DNA of 64,000 bases from Pseudocalidococcus azoricus BACA0444 (GCF_031729055.1 NZ_JAVMIP010000005.1:1-64000); one strand, 5' to 3'; counted from the stretch's first letter, positions 18,932 to 27,951 are shown. A program made the numbers and translations. Notes: generated from the letters alone by a model not told the origin.

Positions 18932-20443
18932 TTAGTTGTTGTTTTTCTTGTCAGATGAGTAGCTGACTAGGGCAAAGAGCAAGAGATTCTGAAAGCGATC
19001 GAAGTTACGTGGGTTAAACATAAATCGTCGAAGTCGTTCCATCTCCTCTTGAAAAGGCTTAATTGCTGCCCCACTAGAAGCATCGGCACAAAACCGCAAG
19101 AACCAACCTGCCAAGGTGTCTGGCGTTTTAGCTCTCAAGATTTCATTACGAATCTTTTCCTGACGCACTTCTACCAATCGACCAAAATCTAGCCCTTGAT
19201 CTTGCGCCCGTTCTCCCAATTTTGCCATTGTCATTTCCCATGCCTTATGAAAGGCTTGAATAATGGCACGATCCTCCAAGTCCTTAATTGCTTCCTTCAT
19301 TTTGACTAATCCCTCCCGTGAAAAATTCATACGTTTGAAATCTTCTTTGGTTTGCACCAAAATCTTGAACTGACTGCACCAGTGCCGCTCAGCCGCCAGA
19401 TTCGCCGCTATCAACTCAGGGATAGCACTAGTGTTAATTGCGAAGGTGTCACCTTTCTTGTTCTTGATAAATTTGCCACTGCTCAAATATTGATGAGCAG
19501 CTAGAAAAATATCCATCTCTGGGTAGTCACCGCTAACCCGAACAGTCATGCTGCGATTCTTTTGATTAACATCCCAGGGAACTTTACCCATAACCACCGC
19601 TTGACAGCCAGAAATGCCCCGCTCACTGGCAACATTGTCGGCACTAATCGCAATCATGAACCGCAATGCTGCCTCTTCTGCTCCACCAACTACTCGCTCT
19701 AAATACCTATGGCTGAAACGTTTCATTTTGCTGTTTTCTCCCATGACACTACGCATGGCGCGAGTAAACTTTTTTAAGTCAGTCACATCTGGAACCACAA
19801 TGCAGGCTTGGGCAATATCGGGTTGATAAACCTTAGGACGAAGCAAAAAAGTCGGGCAAGCAATAGCCAGAAAGCTCAATAGCAGAACTTCTTCCGACTT
19901 CGCCTCCAACAGGGCTACGGCTCCTGGGACTGCAAATTGCCGAATCATTGCCGTTGGCGGAATAGCATCATTGGGCTGCTTCTTTTCTAGTAGGTCGGTC
20001 TTTTGTGCCTTCTGATGGGCATAGACATCAATAGTTTTGTAACTCAGGAAATCCCCTGACTCATCATCGGCTCCTTTCAGTTCAATCTTTTTCACTTCTT
20101 TTCCAGGACGCATTTTGTTATGTTGCAAAAACGTTAGACATAAGCCCTCATGTACAGCAACTTTGAGGTCAAGAGAATTTTCATCAATGAATTGACCTGG
20201 CAGATCGATCAACTTGTCATCGGTTAATCGAAAAGAAGCCTCTAGGATTCGCTTCACCGCTTCCTTTTCAGAAATATCCTCGCTAGATTGAAGGATGACA
20301 CGATCATGCTCTGCTTTTGCTGTAATTCCATCCGGTTGTTTGTCGCTCCAAGCTGTGATCGTTGCGGCCAAACCACCCAATGCAGCCCGATGGTAAATCG
20401 TGAAATTTGGATCGGTTAGCCGATACTCAATATTTAAAGCCAT
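18932..20443 (-). CDS. cas8: Cascade large subunit, Cas8 (MYXAN-type, Cas8a1/Cmx1-like)
   Basis: 503 aa, beginning MALNIEYRLTDPNFTIYHRA. In this operon position (after cas3, before DevR-type cas7) it is the large subunit that recognises the PAM and recruits Cas3. Large subunits diverge quickly and I see no universal motif, so the call rests on length, position and the resemblance of the gene order to the Myxococcus devT-devR-devS block. The start overlaps cas3 by 10 bp. The gene appears intact, with no membrane segments. Confidence 0.75.
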   Translation of the reverse strand: MALNIEYRLTDPNFTIYHRAALGGLAATITAWSDKQPDGITAKAEHDRVILQSSEDISEKEAVKRILEASFRLTDDKLIDLPGQFIDENSLDLKVAVHEGLCLTFLQHNKMRPGKEVKKIELKGADDESGDFLSYKTIDVYAHQKAQKTDLLEKKQPNDAIPPTAMIRQFAVPGAVALLEAKSEEVLLLSFLAIACPTFLLRPKVYQPDIAQACIVVPDVTDLKKFTRAMRSVMGENSKMKRFSHRYLERVVGGAEEAALRFMIAISADNVASERGISGCQAVVMGKVPWDVNQKNRSMTVRVSGDYPEMDIFLAAHQYLSSGKFIKNKKGDTFAINTSAIPELIAANLAAERHWCSQFKILVQTKEDFKRMNFSREGLVKMKEAIKDLEDRAIIQAFHKAWEMTMAKLGERAQDQGLDFGRLVEVRQEKIRNEILRAKTPDTLAGWFLRFCADASSGAAIKPFQEEMERLRRFMFNPRNFDRFQNLLLFALVSYSSDKKNNN

Positions 20444-22845
20444 CTTGCACCTGTCCCTTGGTAATTGTTGGGGTCTGCCTCTGCGTTGTCGTATTCGTCA
20501 TAAGTCACTTGGTCATCTGGAGCAATGCGAATGCCTGCTACTCGTTCCCATTTGAAAGCAGCCTCTCTTACAGGGATTGAGACTTCATGTTCACGGAGCC
20601 AATCTCGCTTAGGTTGACCAAACTCTTTATCCTTTTCACCACACTTATCCATATCCTGCTTGAGGATCACTGAGATGGTGTATCCCTCACTGCGAGTCAT
20701 ACCCGGTCGAGTGCGCCACAACCCAGAGAAAAAACAAGCTCGTTCCTCAGCTTTCGCCAGATTAAACTCCAAGGGATCGGTAACTCGCTCAAAATAGTCC
20801 GATAGGTGTTTTTGGTGTAATGGCTCTTGTAATGCTTGTAGTTCGTTAATCCACCGTTCGGCTAGCTGAAGTTCTGAAAACTCATAAGGCTTTGCATCTT
20901 TCTCTGCAACAGGACAAATTAAAGCGGGCTTGGGCTGTCCTGGGTCATCTAGGGTTGCCCGTCGATTTAGCCGTCCCATGCGCTGAATCAATGCCGGAAT
21001 GGGTGCAATATCACTTATTAACAAGTCAGCCGAAAGGTCTAGGCTCATTTCAGCTACTTGTGTCGCAATGAGGATGGCGGGTTGTCCTACTTGCTTAAAA
21101 TCATCAATGACGCGACGGTGGCGTTTACTGCGGTCTTTGTAGCGCAGGCGGGAGTGGTACACATAGACAGGAATATGGGGAAATTGCTTACGGGCTAGAT
21201 GGTATAAACGGTTTGCCCAATCAACCCGATTACAAACCCAAAGCACTTTGCCTTGATTGGTTTCACTCAGATGACTAACACAGTAATCAACTTGCTCCCA
21301 TGCGTTTTTTTCATCGATCGGGTATTCGATTAAATAGCGAGGTAGCATTTCTCGATCCGGTGGCCCCGGAATCCGTTGTAAATCCTCCCGAACGGCCTTG
21401 ATGGCATTGCGTCGTTCCTCTGGTAGGGAGGCTGTCATCAGCAACACAGGTAGATTAGGAAAGTTTTTTAGGAATACTAATAAGTGCCCAAATAGATACT
21501 CGTCAAAAGCATGAATTTCATCAAACACAATCACCGATTGCATGATAGCTGGAATGGAATACACAGCCCGTCTAGCATTTGCCATGAGTCCCAAGACTGT
21601 ATCAGCAGTTGTGACGACTAGCGGGGTACTCCACAGGGATAATGCCTCAATTTTGTCTCGTTCAGCGTTGAGCGCTTGTTGTGCAGCTTTAGCGGCATCA
21701 TCAGACTCGGCATCTTCTTGGACTACGGTTTGTGCCATTGTTTGCAAATCAACGGAAGCTCTTGAATGCGCCAAACTTGCAGGAATACCAGATTCTAAAG
21801 CGTAGTCTTTGAAATGTTCTGTGGTTGTGCCTGTTGTGGGTAAACAGAAAAACATCCGAACATTTGTGCGTCCCGCTTGGGTGAGTTGTTCACACCAGCG
21901 TTGTGCCCAAAGGTAGGCAGCCAGACTTTTACCAGATCCACAACCTGCTTCCGCTAAAATTAGGTAGGACGTAGAGTTTCCCACATTCTGTTGAAAATCG
22001 AGTAGGTTTGTAATTCCTGAACGTTGTTTTCGCTCTTGAATTAAGTTCTCCAAATCATTTGGTGTTAAGCCCATCGCAAGTTCTTCAGAAACATATCTAG
22101 ATAATGAGTAAAGTTGAGATGATTTTTTCTGTTTGGCGATCGCACTAGCACACACATCTGCTGCAATTCCAAAAGCTTTGACAAGAGCCACAAAACATTT
22201 TGACTCCTCATCCTGAAAGTCCGCTTCTGCCTCTTCAAACTCATCCTTTAGATTACTGATAGACTCTCTGGCAGGCAGGTCACAAGATTGGCGTTTGTTG
22301 TGGGCGATTTCCATATCCTTGTGAAATATTGGTGGTGACTCAAGGGACAAATCACTTGCCATTTCTTTCAGTATCAGTTGAAAATCCGGATGTGTTAAAT
22401 GAACAGAAAGAGGTGGAACTTGTTCGGGTGAGGTATCTTCATTGAATTTTCGGTGATGTCCAATTGCTCCCCATATAGCAATCAACTTCAATTCTTCCAA
22501 TGGTTCCAACCAATCACAAAATTGTTCATTCAGATGGGCTAGGATGCCTGATAGCGTCTCATGACGAATCAACTGTTTCATACCATTTTGAGTTGTCACC
22601 ATTTCTTGAAAATGGCTATTGGCTTTACCTAAGTCCTGTATCCAACCATTTGCCACCAGAGTTCGTTCAAACTCTGCAAACTTTTCAATGCTTAATCCTG
22701 CATTTTGCAAGGCAATGATTCCGGTCATTTGAACTAATGCTTTGCAAGCTGCTGCTACATCTCGGCTATGCTGAACCAACAGGGCGTAGTCTGGAGGATT
22801 GGGATATTTTGTATGATCATAAGATTTCGCTAGTAATCGTTTCAT
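20434..22845 (-). CDS. cas3: CRISPR-associated helicase-nuclease Cas3
   Basis: 803 aa. Cas3 is recruited to target-bound Cascade, unwinds and degrades invader DNA. The N-terminal HD nuclease region (about 20-140) contains HSRDVAAAC, QDLGKANSHF, RHETLSG and GHHRKF. The usual His of the HD dyad (HDxGK) is Gln here (codon CAG). The helicase part has Walker A AGCGSGKS (about 305), DExH box FDEIHAFDEY (about 440), motif III MTASLP and motif VI QRMGRLNRR (about 620). The start ATGA overlaps the stop of the PIN toxin gene. Helicase function looks intact; nuclease competence is uncertain because of the QD. Confidence 0.95.
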   Translation of the reverse strand: MKRLLAKSYDHTKYPNPPDYALLVQHSRDVAAACKALVQMTGIIALQNAGLSIEKFAEFERTLVANGWIQDLGKANSHFQEMVTTQNGMKQLIRHETLSGILAHLNEQFCDWLEPLEELKLIAIWGAIGHHRKFNEDTSPEQVPPLSVHLTHPDFQLILKEMASDLSLESPPIFHKDMEIAHNKRQSCDLPARESISNLKDEFEEAEADFQDEESKCFVALVKAFGIAADVCASAIAKQKKSSQLYSLSRYVSEELAMGLTPNDLENLIQERKQRSGITNLLDFQQNVGNSTSYLILAEAGCGSGKSLAAYLWAQRWCEQLTQAGRTNVRMFFCLPTTGTTTEHFKDYALESGIPASLAHSRASVDLQTMAQTVVQEDAESDDAAKAAQQALNAERDKIEALSLWSTPLVVTTADTVLGLMANARRAVYSIPAIMQSVIVFDEIHAFDEYLFGHLLVFLKNFPNLPVLLMTASLPEERRNAIKAVREDLQRIPGPPDREMLPRYLIEYPIDEKNAWEQVDYCVSHLSETNQGKVLWVCNRVDWANRLYHLARKQFPHIPVYVYHSRLRYKDRSKRHRRVIDDFKQVGQPAILIATQVAEMSLDLSADLLISDIAPIPALIQRMGRLNRRATLDDPGQPKPALICPVAEKDAKPYEFSELQLAERWINELQALQEPLHQKHLSDYFERVTDPLEFNLAKAEERACFFSGLWRTRPGMTRSEGYTISVILKQDMDKCGEKDKEFGQPKRDWLREHEVSIPVREAAFKWERVAGIRIAPDDQVTYDEYDNAEADPNNYQGTGARWL

Positions 22846-23261
22846 TTTGCAACCTCGTTAGCTTCAATTAGCTTTTGTGGGGTATAAATGGGAACAGTTC
22901 GGTCTGTAAAATCTTTTGGATTGCGGGTCACGATTCCATCCAACTGAGATGCAGTCGCCGCCTCATATTGAACCCCATCTTCAAAATCTTTGAAATTACC
23001 AGTAAGAGCCTGACGAATGATCGCATCGTCAACAGTAGCAATTTGACAAAAAGAAACAATATGCCTCAAGAAGTCAAGAGCCAAAGATTTTCCCTTACTC
23101 TTGCGAAGAATGTAGAACAGATCGCTAAAGCTAGAGGCTGAAACATAGCCGATTAGTGTCTTTTGTTCACAAAGTGCCAAAATGCAATCGCTATCATTAA
23201 AAAATGGCTCTCTTTCTAATGCGACATCGAGTAAAACATTGGCATCAATCAAGATTTTCAT
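22842..23261 (-). CDS. PIN-domain toxin (VapC-like) inside the cas operon
   Basis: 139 aa. PIN proteins are RNases; with a small partner they form type II toxin-antitoxin systems. MKILIDANVLLDVALEREPF carries the first catalytic Asp (residue 6), a central acidic region precedes residue 100, and DGIVTRNPKDF is the typical last PIN motif. The family with DANVLLD at the start and a TRNPKDF block is common in cyanobacteria. ATGA overlaps join it to the antitoxin upstream and to cas3 downstream, so cas3 translation is coupled to toxin translation. Confidence 0.88.
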   Translation of the reverse strand: MKILIDANVLLDVALEREPFFNDSDCILALCEQKTLIGYVSASSFSDLFYILRKSKGKSLALDFLRHIVSFCQIATVDDAIIRQALTGNFKDFEDGVQYEAATASQLDGIVTRNPKDFTDRTVPIYTPQKLIEANEVAK

Positions 23262-23521
23262 AGATCGTATTTCTCTTTAAGAGCTTCCCATCTTGCTTCA
23301 TCCACATCAAAATCTTCAGGTGCAGGTTCTGTTTGCTCAAACCATCCTTCTAGAGCCTTAACTGAGGATTTAACCCTTTTTTTTGTTGAAGACCCGGGTG
23401 GAATGGATGGCGAAATTGGCCATACCACTAACTCCACTTCACCCACTGGCAAGGCGATCGCATCTCGAAGATGCAACTGCCCATCAACATCAACCCACCC
23501 CTTTAACTTCAGTGCTTCCAT
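23258..23521 (-). CDS. Antitoxin partner of the PIN toxin
   Basis: 87 aa from ATG at 23521. It begins MEALKLKGWVDVDGQLHLRD, a beta-rich start like other cyanobacterial antitoxins paired with PIN proteins, and ends in a charged tail EDFDVDEARWEALKEKYDL that probably wraps the toxin. An upstream start at 23575 would reach back into cas6 and is less likely. It contains one HIP1 octamer (23454-23461). The stop overlaps the toxin ATG. The antitoxin role is inferred from size, tail and partner. Confidence 0.75.
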   Translation of the reverse strand: MEALKLKGWVDVDGQLHLRDAIALPVGEVELVVWPISPSIPPGSSTKKRVKSSVKALEGWFEQTEPAPEDFDVDEARWEALKEKYDL

Positions 23522-23541
23522 GATTTTTATCCTTAAATTAT

Positions 23542-24192
23542 TCAAAATACTTGCATCGGTGTAAATACACCACAACCCATGCGATGCTTACCACCCAAAC
23601 CTAAAATTTGTAACTTAATCGAATCGTCTGCGTTCAAACCCGAAACTTCTAGTCCAAAACCCACGACAGAATAAGTTTTAATCTTGATCGTCTTCCGGCC
23701 TGGTTTACCCTCAGCATCCAAAGGGACAAGCGCCTTTCCCACAATTCCTAGAGCGTCTAACTGAAACCGAGCCGCCTCTAAAAAACTCTCCGGTTCTTGA
23801 TGATTCTTGATCGTTACAATTCTTGCCCGTAAACGATCCGCAGATCGCAGCATAAAAATTTGAGGAATGCCTAATCTGATCGAATGTGACCCAATACTTA
23901 GCTGTTTCCCTGCAAGGTGATAGACCATCGGTAGAGACTCATAGGGCAATCGAATTCGTAAATGTGATCGCTCCGTCAAAAAAATCTTGCCCTGTCGATC
24001 TGGAATTCCTGCGATCGTCAAAATGCTTAATCCATCTTGTTCATGAACTTGAGGTGCTAGATGGGCGATGGCACTATATAAACCATAGCCATGATCTGCG
24101 GGCAGTGTTTGTCCTACAACAGCAAAACAGAGTTCTACATAAGAGCCAATAGATAACTCTACAGAAGCCGGACTATTCGCAGTCGCTAACAT
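23542..24192 (-). CDS. cas6: CRISPR RNA-processing endoribonuclease Cas6 (MYXAN/Cmx6 type)
   Basis: 216 aa from ATG at 24192. Cas6 cuts the repeat hairpin to release crRNAs. The N-terminus contains VELCFAVVGQTLPADHGYGL; His at this place (DHGY) is a candidate catalytic residue. The C-terminus holds the glycine-rich loop LGGKHRMGCGVFTP diagnostic of the RAMP fold. It lies 20 bp upstream of the antitoxin gene and overlaps a possible 44-aa frame at its start. A truncated duplicate of its first 40 codons is present at 25100-25219. Confidence 0.87.
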   Translation of the reverse strand: MLATANSPASVELSIGSYVELCFAVVGQTLPADHGYGLYSAIAHLAPQVHEQDGLSILTIAGIPDRQGKIFLTERSHLRIRLPYESLPMVYHLAGKQLSIGSHSIRLGIPQIFMLRSADRLRARIVTIKNHQEPESFLEAARFQLDALGIVGKALVPLDAEGKPGRKTIKIKTYSVVGFGLEVSGLNADDSIKLQILGLGGKHRMGCGVFTPMQVF

Positions 24193-24307
24193 TTTGAATT
24201 TCTCCTAATGTGACAGTAAGTTCTGAGATGCCTAGTTCCTTAGCCAAAATTTGCCTCCAGATGCCTGCAATCGGTTCAGATAATTTGAGTTTGCTCAGGG
24301 GATTCAC
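24173..24307 (-). CDS. Possible 44-aa protein or gene remnant upstream of cas6
   Basis: An open frame from GTG at 24307 reads VNPLSKLKLSEPIAGIWRQ and continues ILAKELGISELTVTLGEIQ, then stops inside the cas6 start. The sequence looks protein-like and helical, but I do not recognise it. It may be the surviving 3' end of a gene lost when the toxin-antitoxin module entered. The start overlaps the stop of the DUF5615 remnant. Low confidence that it is translated. Confidence 0.3.
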   Translation of the reverse strand: MNPLSKLKLSEPIAGIWRQILAKELGISELTVTLGEIQNVSDCE

Positions 24308-24396
24308 CTTAGGGGGATGTATTCAACTATGTTTTGCCATTCTTCTGGCTCTGAGGCCTTGAGGATATGCACATCCATATACAGGGCAATGGCCAC
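24304..24396 (-). pseudogene. DUF5615 PIN-like toxin, internally deleted
   Basis: Starting at GTG 24396, directly after the DUF433 stop, the frame reads VAIALYMDVHI and then KASEPEEWQNIVEYIPLR. The first part matches the usual start of DUF5615 PIN-like toxins (MDVH with the catalytic Asp); the second matches their usual C-terminal end. Everything between, normally about 80 residues, is absent while the frame is kept. The product is 30 aa and should be inactive. DUF433 and DUF5615 normally form an antitoxin-toxin pair. Confidence 0.65.
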
Positions 24397-24714
24397 CTAC
24401 AAAACCCCCTGAGCTTTCATTCGCAGATAAAAAGGGGATCGGGTCGCTTGTGATTGATCCGCCTCCACCTGTTGCAACTCAGCCCGAATTTCTTGATCAA
24501 TTTCAGACTGGTGATCAAAATAGTAGCCCATTGCTGCATGAGCCTCTGCCAAGGTGAGATAAGGATGTTGGCGGCACATTTCCTCCACAGACCAGCCATG
24601 AGCCAGATAATCCATGACCAGGTGAACCACACGAATCCGTGGATGGCTTAATAGGTAGGCAGACTGCCCGTCAGGCTTGTGAATATGGGGATAAAGTGCT
24701 GGAGGTGGAAACAT
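24397..24714 (-). CDS. DUF433 antitoxin-like protein
   Basis: 105 aa. DUF433 proteins are small DNA-binding antitoxins usually encoded just upstream of a DUF5615 toxin. The family core is visible as RIRVVHLVMDYLAHGWSVEE, then MCRQHPYLTLAEAHAAMGYYFDH, with a charged C-terminal tail. Here the toxin partner next to it is reduced to a 30-aa remnant, so this antitoxin is an orphan. It may persist as a repressor of its own promoter inside the cas operon; that is inference. Confidence 0.8.
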   Translation of the reverse strand: MFPPPALYPHIHKPDGQSAYLLSHPRIRVVHLVMDYLAHGWSVEEMCRQHPYLTLAEAHAAMGYYFDHQSEIDQEIRAELQQVEADQSQATRSPFYLRMKAQGVL

Positions 24715-24780
24715 GAGTGTGTAGGTATAAGAAAATAGTTGTTAGTTTGTCCATCAGGTCATCTAGTGTGGCTGAATTGC

Positions 24781-25059
24781 TTAAGCCTTAGAAGTAGAAA
24801 TATAGGCCCCAGGTGCAGGTGCGCCTCGTAGCAGTCCTTCAGCACTCAAGTCTTCATCCAGTTCTTCCCAGTGAACCCCATAGCCACCGCCACAGATTTC
24901 CCAGGCCTCCCTTTGTTGAGGCGTTGCGTTCAAGAGCCTGGGATACCAACCTAACGGGACTATAATTATCCGATCGTCCATTAACTCCACGCTAATTGTT
25001 GTAGATGTAAAATAAACTTGCTTTACTCTTTCATCAGGCCGAATCGCAAAAGTTGCCAT
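24781..25059 (-). CDS. DUF2442 protein
   Basis: 92 aa from ATG at 25059, preceded by GGAG at a good distance. Sequence features: MATFAIRPDERVKQVYFTST, then DDRIIIVPLGWYPRLLNATP and WEELDEDLSAEGLL, the last block being the usual DUF2442 ending. DUF2442 proteins are often encoded with DUF4160 partners as putative toxin-antitoxin pairs; no DUF4160 gene is seen here. A longer in-frame start at 25167 would read through the cas6 remnant and is rejected. Function unknown. Confidence 0.75.
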   Translation of the reverse strand: MATFAIRPDERVKQVYFTSTTISVELMDDRIIIVPLGWYPRLLNATPQQREAWEICGGGYGVHWEELDEDLSAEGLLRGAPAPGAYISTSKA

Positions 25060-25099
25060 ATCAGGACTCCAATAGTAAAGATAGTTTTCTAGGTTCCTG

Positions 25100-25219
25100 A
25101 CTATATAAACCATAGCCATGATCTGCGGGGAGAGTCTGACCCATGACCCTAAAGTGCAGTTCGACATACGTGGTATTCAAGTTGTTGGTAGTGTTTGGAA
25201 CTGTTTCAATAGTTAGCAT
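25100..25219 (-). pseudogene. Truncated duplicate of the 5' end of cas6
   Basis: From ATG at 25219 the frame reads MLTIETVPNTTNNLNTTYVE and continues LHFRVMGQTLPADHGYGLYS, then leaves the family. The same block in the intact cas6 is VGQTLPADHGYGLYS. At the DNA level the match runs to GGTTTATATAGT in both. The ATG overlaps the end of the WYL gene, the natural place for cas6 in the operon. So the original first cas6 (or one copy of a duplication) was cut after 40 codons where the DUF2442/DUF433 genes now begin. Confidence 0.8.
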
Positions 25220-26192
25220 TCGTCTCTCCTGTGTAGAAAGTATTCATTATGGCAACCTCATCACGAATCATCTGCATCAACTCCGGTGGCTCTCTAACAA
25301 TGGCTCCTTTGCCGTAGAACAACACCCACCGTTTTAAGTCATTCAGGCCCCGCACCACCATCTGTAATGTCAGAGAACCATCGGGATGTTCCTCGATTTC
25401 TTGCGTGGGATGCCAACGCCGTTCCCGGATATAAGGTGCAGTAGGGCAATCAAACCAGATAGAAATGGGCTGTGGAACTCCCCCCGCTTCATGTTGAAAA
25501 ATCATCTCCAGATAGTCTTTGGCATTAAAGGTGGGGACAATCACAAACGGGGTTTCCAACAGGTCTAAGGCTCGGATCCGGTCAACTCGAAACCAGCGAA
25601 TTTCTCGGCGATTGTGGCAATAGCCAATCACATAGGGATTTGTGCCGCGGTAAATGTATAAAAGATAGGGATCAAATTTGCGTTCGGAAATACAATTGCG
25701 GCTGGCGGTGAAGTAGGTCATTTGGACTTGCCGATGCGCTTGACAGGCCTCTTCTAGGGAATGCCAAATATCTGGATTCAGGTTGATCTCTGCCCCGGAG
25801 CGAAAAATGATCCGTTCATCGGCAATGGTTTGTAAATCCACCCAGGCCTGTTCGGGCAACCGTTCACTGAGTCGGGTAATTGCAGACCGTAAATTTTGGG
25901 CATAGACTGAGCCACTGTAGGACTCCAACATCCTTGCGCCCACGGTCAAAGCAAAGAGTTCACCTTTACTGAGGGAAACACTCGGTAATCGCCAGGTATC
26001 GTCAGTGTAGTGAAATCCCTGTATCCGGCTAAACTTCAAGGGGGCATGAAACCGATCTCGTAAAAACGCCAGATCATTGCGAATTGTCCGCTCACTCACT
26101 TCCAAAGATAAGGCCAGATTGCCGATCGTCTGCCGTTGCTTTGCGCGAATCAGCGCATCTAATTGCAGTAGCCGTTCTAGGTGGCGAGACAT
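25206..26192 (-). CDS. WYL-domain transcriptional regulator of the cas operon
   Basis: 328 aa. The N-terminal helix-turn-helix (RQTIGNLALSLEVSERTIRND) is followed by a WYL domain, residues about 130-260, with RKFDPYLLYIYRGTNPYVIG and the arginine-containing RREIRWFRVDRIRAL, and a C-terminal WCX-like extension. WYL proteins bind nucleic acid or nucleotide ligands and head many cyanobacterial cas operons; one such regulator in Synechocystis (Sll7009) represses crRNA accumulation. It is the first gene here and overlaps the cas6 remnant by 14 bp, so it probably controls its own operon. Confidence 0.9.
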   Translation of the reverse strand: MSRHLERLLQLDALIRAKQRQTIGNLALSLEVSERTIRNDLAFLRDRFHAPLKFSRIQGFHYTDDTWRLPSVSLSKGELFALTVGARMLESYSGSVYAQNLRSAITRLSERLPEQAWVDLQTIADERIIFRSGAEINLNPDIWHSLEEACQAHRQVQMTYFTASRNCISERKFDPYLLYIYRGTNPYVIGYCHNRREIRWFRVDRIRALDLLETPFVIVPTFNAKDYLEMIFQHEAGGVPQPISIWFDCPTAPYIRERRWHPTQEIEEHPDGSLTLQMVVRGLNDLKRWVLFYGKGAIVREPPELMQMIRDEVAIMNTFYTGETNANY

Positions 26193-26392
26193 AAGGTTCT
26201 GTCAGTCAGTTGTAACCAATCTAGCAAGACAACCCGGCAAGAATAGTGCCACCTTAAACTTGTTTTAATCTTAATTCTGATAGAGATATCCAAATACTAT
26301 AGACAGCCAGTTCTAGATAAATTTCGTTTGAATCAGATAGAAATTCAAGATTAAAAAATTGCGTCAATTGGAGTGATAAGGGATTGGGTTCC

Positions 26393-27820
26393 TCAAACAC
26401 CCAAACTCAGGGGTGATTTTAAGGGGGGTGGCGGTAACTGATCAGGGGGTAAGCCATAGATGGAGTTGTAGAGGGCATTATATTCTAGGGCAGATTTTTC
26501 CCAACCAAAGTCTTGAGCCATGCCCCGTTGCTGTAATTCTTGCCACTTATCCTTATAGCGATACCCCTCCCAGGCCCGGACGAGGCAGGTATATAGATCT
26601 AACGGCTCATAGCGATCAAAACAGTAACCCGTTCCTTTGCCTGCCATTGGCTCATGATGGAAGACCGTATCTACTAGGCCCCCAGTCCGCCGCACAATTG
26701 GCACACACCCATAACGCAGGGCAATCATTTGGGCAATTCCGCAGGGTTCAAACCGACTCGGCATTAAAAAGGTATCTGACCCGGCATAAATGCGCCGCGA
26801 CAGAACATCACTATAGAGAAGTTGCACACTACAGCGGCCGGGAAACCGGGAGGCTAATTGCCACATTTGGGTTTCGTAATAGCGCTCTCCCGTCCCCAAG
26901 AGGACAAATTGAGCATCACTATAGGATAAAAACCGATCCATAACCTGCAAAATCAAATCCAGGCCCTTTTGCTCAACTAGGCGCGTCACCATCCCAATCA
27001 ACATCGAACCGGCATTCACTTCCAGGCCAATCTCTTCCTGGAGGGCAACCTTATTGAGTTTCCGCTTCTCAAGGGTATCGGCTGTGAAGGGGTAGGGAAT
27101 GGCGGTATCGGTGGCAGGGTTGAACATATTCATGTCAATACCATTCAGGATGCCGGACAACTTGCCACTAATAAATGAAAGCAATCCCTCCAGTTTTTCC
27201 CCATACTCGGCGGTTTTAATTTGCTCGGCGTAGGTGGGAGAAACCGTATTTACCCGATCCGCAAACTGAACCGCAGCGGCCATGGTGTTGTGACCTTGCA
27301 TATACCAGGGGCACCAAGTCATTTGTTCTAACCGCCACCGCCAAGGGCCCTGGTAAGCCAAATTATGGATCGTAAACACCGAAGTAATATCCGGGGATTG
27401 ATTCAACCAAACCGGGATCATTCCCGTATGCCAATCATGACAGTGGGCAATATCCGGTTTCCAGTAATTCCACATGAATTCGGCGGCCCCATTGGCAAAG
27501 AGGGTAAACCGCCAATCTTCGTCTTCCCCGTAATAGACTCGCCGGGGTTGAAAACTGGAATGCCCAAACAAATAGAGGGGGACATCCGTTCCAGGCAAAA
27601 TGGTTTCATGTACCTGGAAAGACTGAAACATGGCGTGCCCATCCCAAACGTGGCGGGGTAGAGTCGTCAGCTTATCCGGCAGAAATCCGTAGTAGGGCAT
27701 GAAAATCCGCACATCATGGCCTAACTTCCGCAAGACGGCGGGTAAGGCTCCGACAACATCTCCCATGCCGCCAACCTTGGCTAAGGGGGCAGCTTCGGCG
27801 GCAATAAACAAGATTTTCAT
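26393..27820 (-). CDS. glgA: Glycogen synthase
   Basis: 475 aa. Transfers glucose from ADP-glucose to the growing alpha-1,4-glucan of glycogen. The GT5 start [20 protein letters not shown] contains the ADP-glucose binding KVGG; the C-terminal lobe has the EPCG motif ([10 protein letters not shown]) and the second glycine motif [10 protein letters not shown]. Full length, no transit or signal peptide. It lies alone between the WYL gene (200 bp downstream) and the sigma factor gene. The assignment is secure; cyanobacteria may carry two glgA paralogues and which one this is cannot be told here. Confidence 0.96.
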   Translation of the reverse strand: MKILFIAAEAAPLAKVGGMGDVVGALPAVLRKLGHDVRIFMPYYGFLPDKLTTLPRHVWDGHAMFQSFQVHETILPGTDVPLYLFGHSSFQPRRVYYGEDEDWRFTLFANGAAEFMWNYWKPDIAHCHDWHTGMIPVWLNQSPDITSVFTIHNLAYQGPWRWRLEQMTWCPWYMQGHNTMAAAVQFADRVNTVSPTYAEQIKTAEYGEKLEGLLSFISGKLSGILNGIDMNMFNPATDTAIPYPFTADTLEKRKLNKVALQEEIGLEVNAGSMLIGMVTRLVEQKGLDLILQVMDRFLSYSDAQFVLLGTGERYYETQMWQLASRFPGRCSVQLLYSDVLSRRIYAGSDTFLMPSRFEPCGIAQMIALRYGCVPIVRRTGGLVDTVFHHEPMAGKGTGYCFDRYEPLDLYTCLVRAWEGYRYKDKWQELQQRGMAQDFGWEKSALEYNALYNSIYGLPPDQLPPPPLKSPLSLGV

Positions 27821-27951
27821 CGGGATTTTCCGGCTCCTTTCTGGATCAGATGAGAGGGATTTCTACTAGCCTCTCCTCGCTTTAGATTAGGGCAATGGGG
27901 GGCCGGTGGATCACTCCTTCAGGATGGATTAATCTGAATTTCTCCCTGAGT

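Noticed and set aside
25060..25167. Longer start for the DUF2442 gene
   Set aside because: The extension reads an alternative frame of the cas6 remnant; GGAG precedes the internal ATG at 25059.
26413..26943. 176-codon plus-strand frame
   Set aside because: It is antisense to glgA with no ribosome site and no protein-like pattern; a shadow frame.
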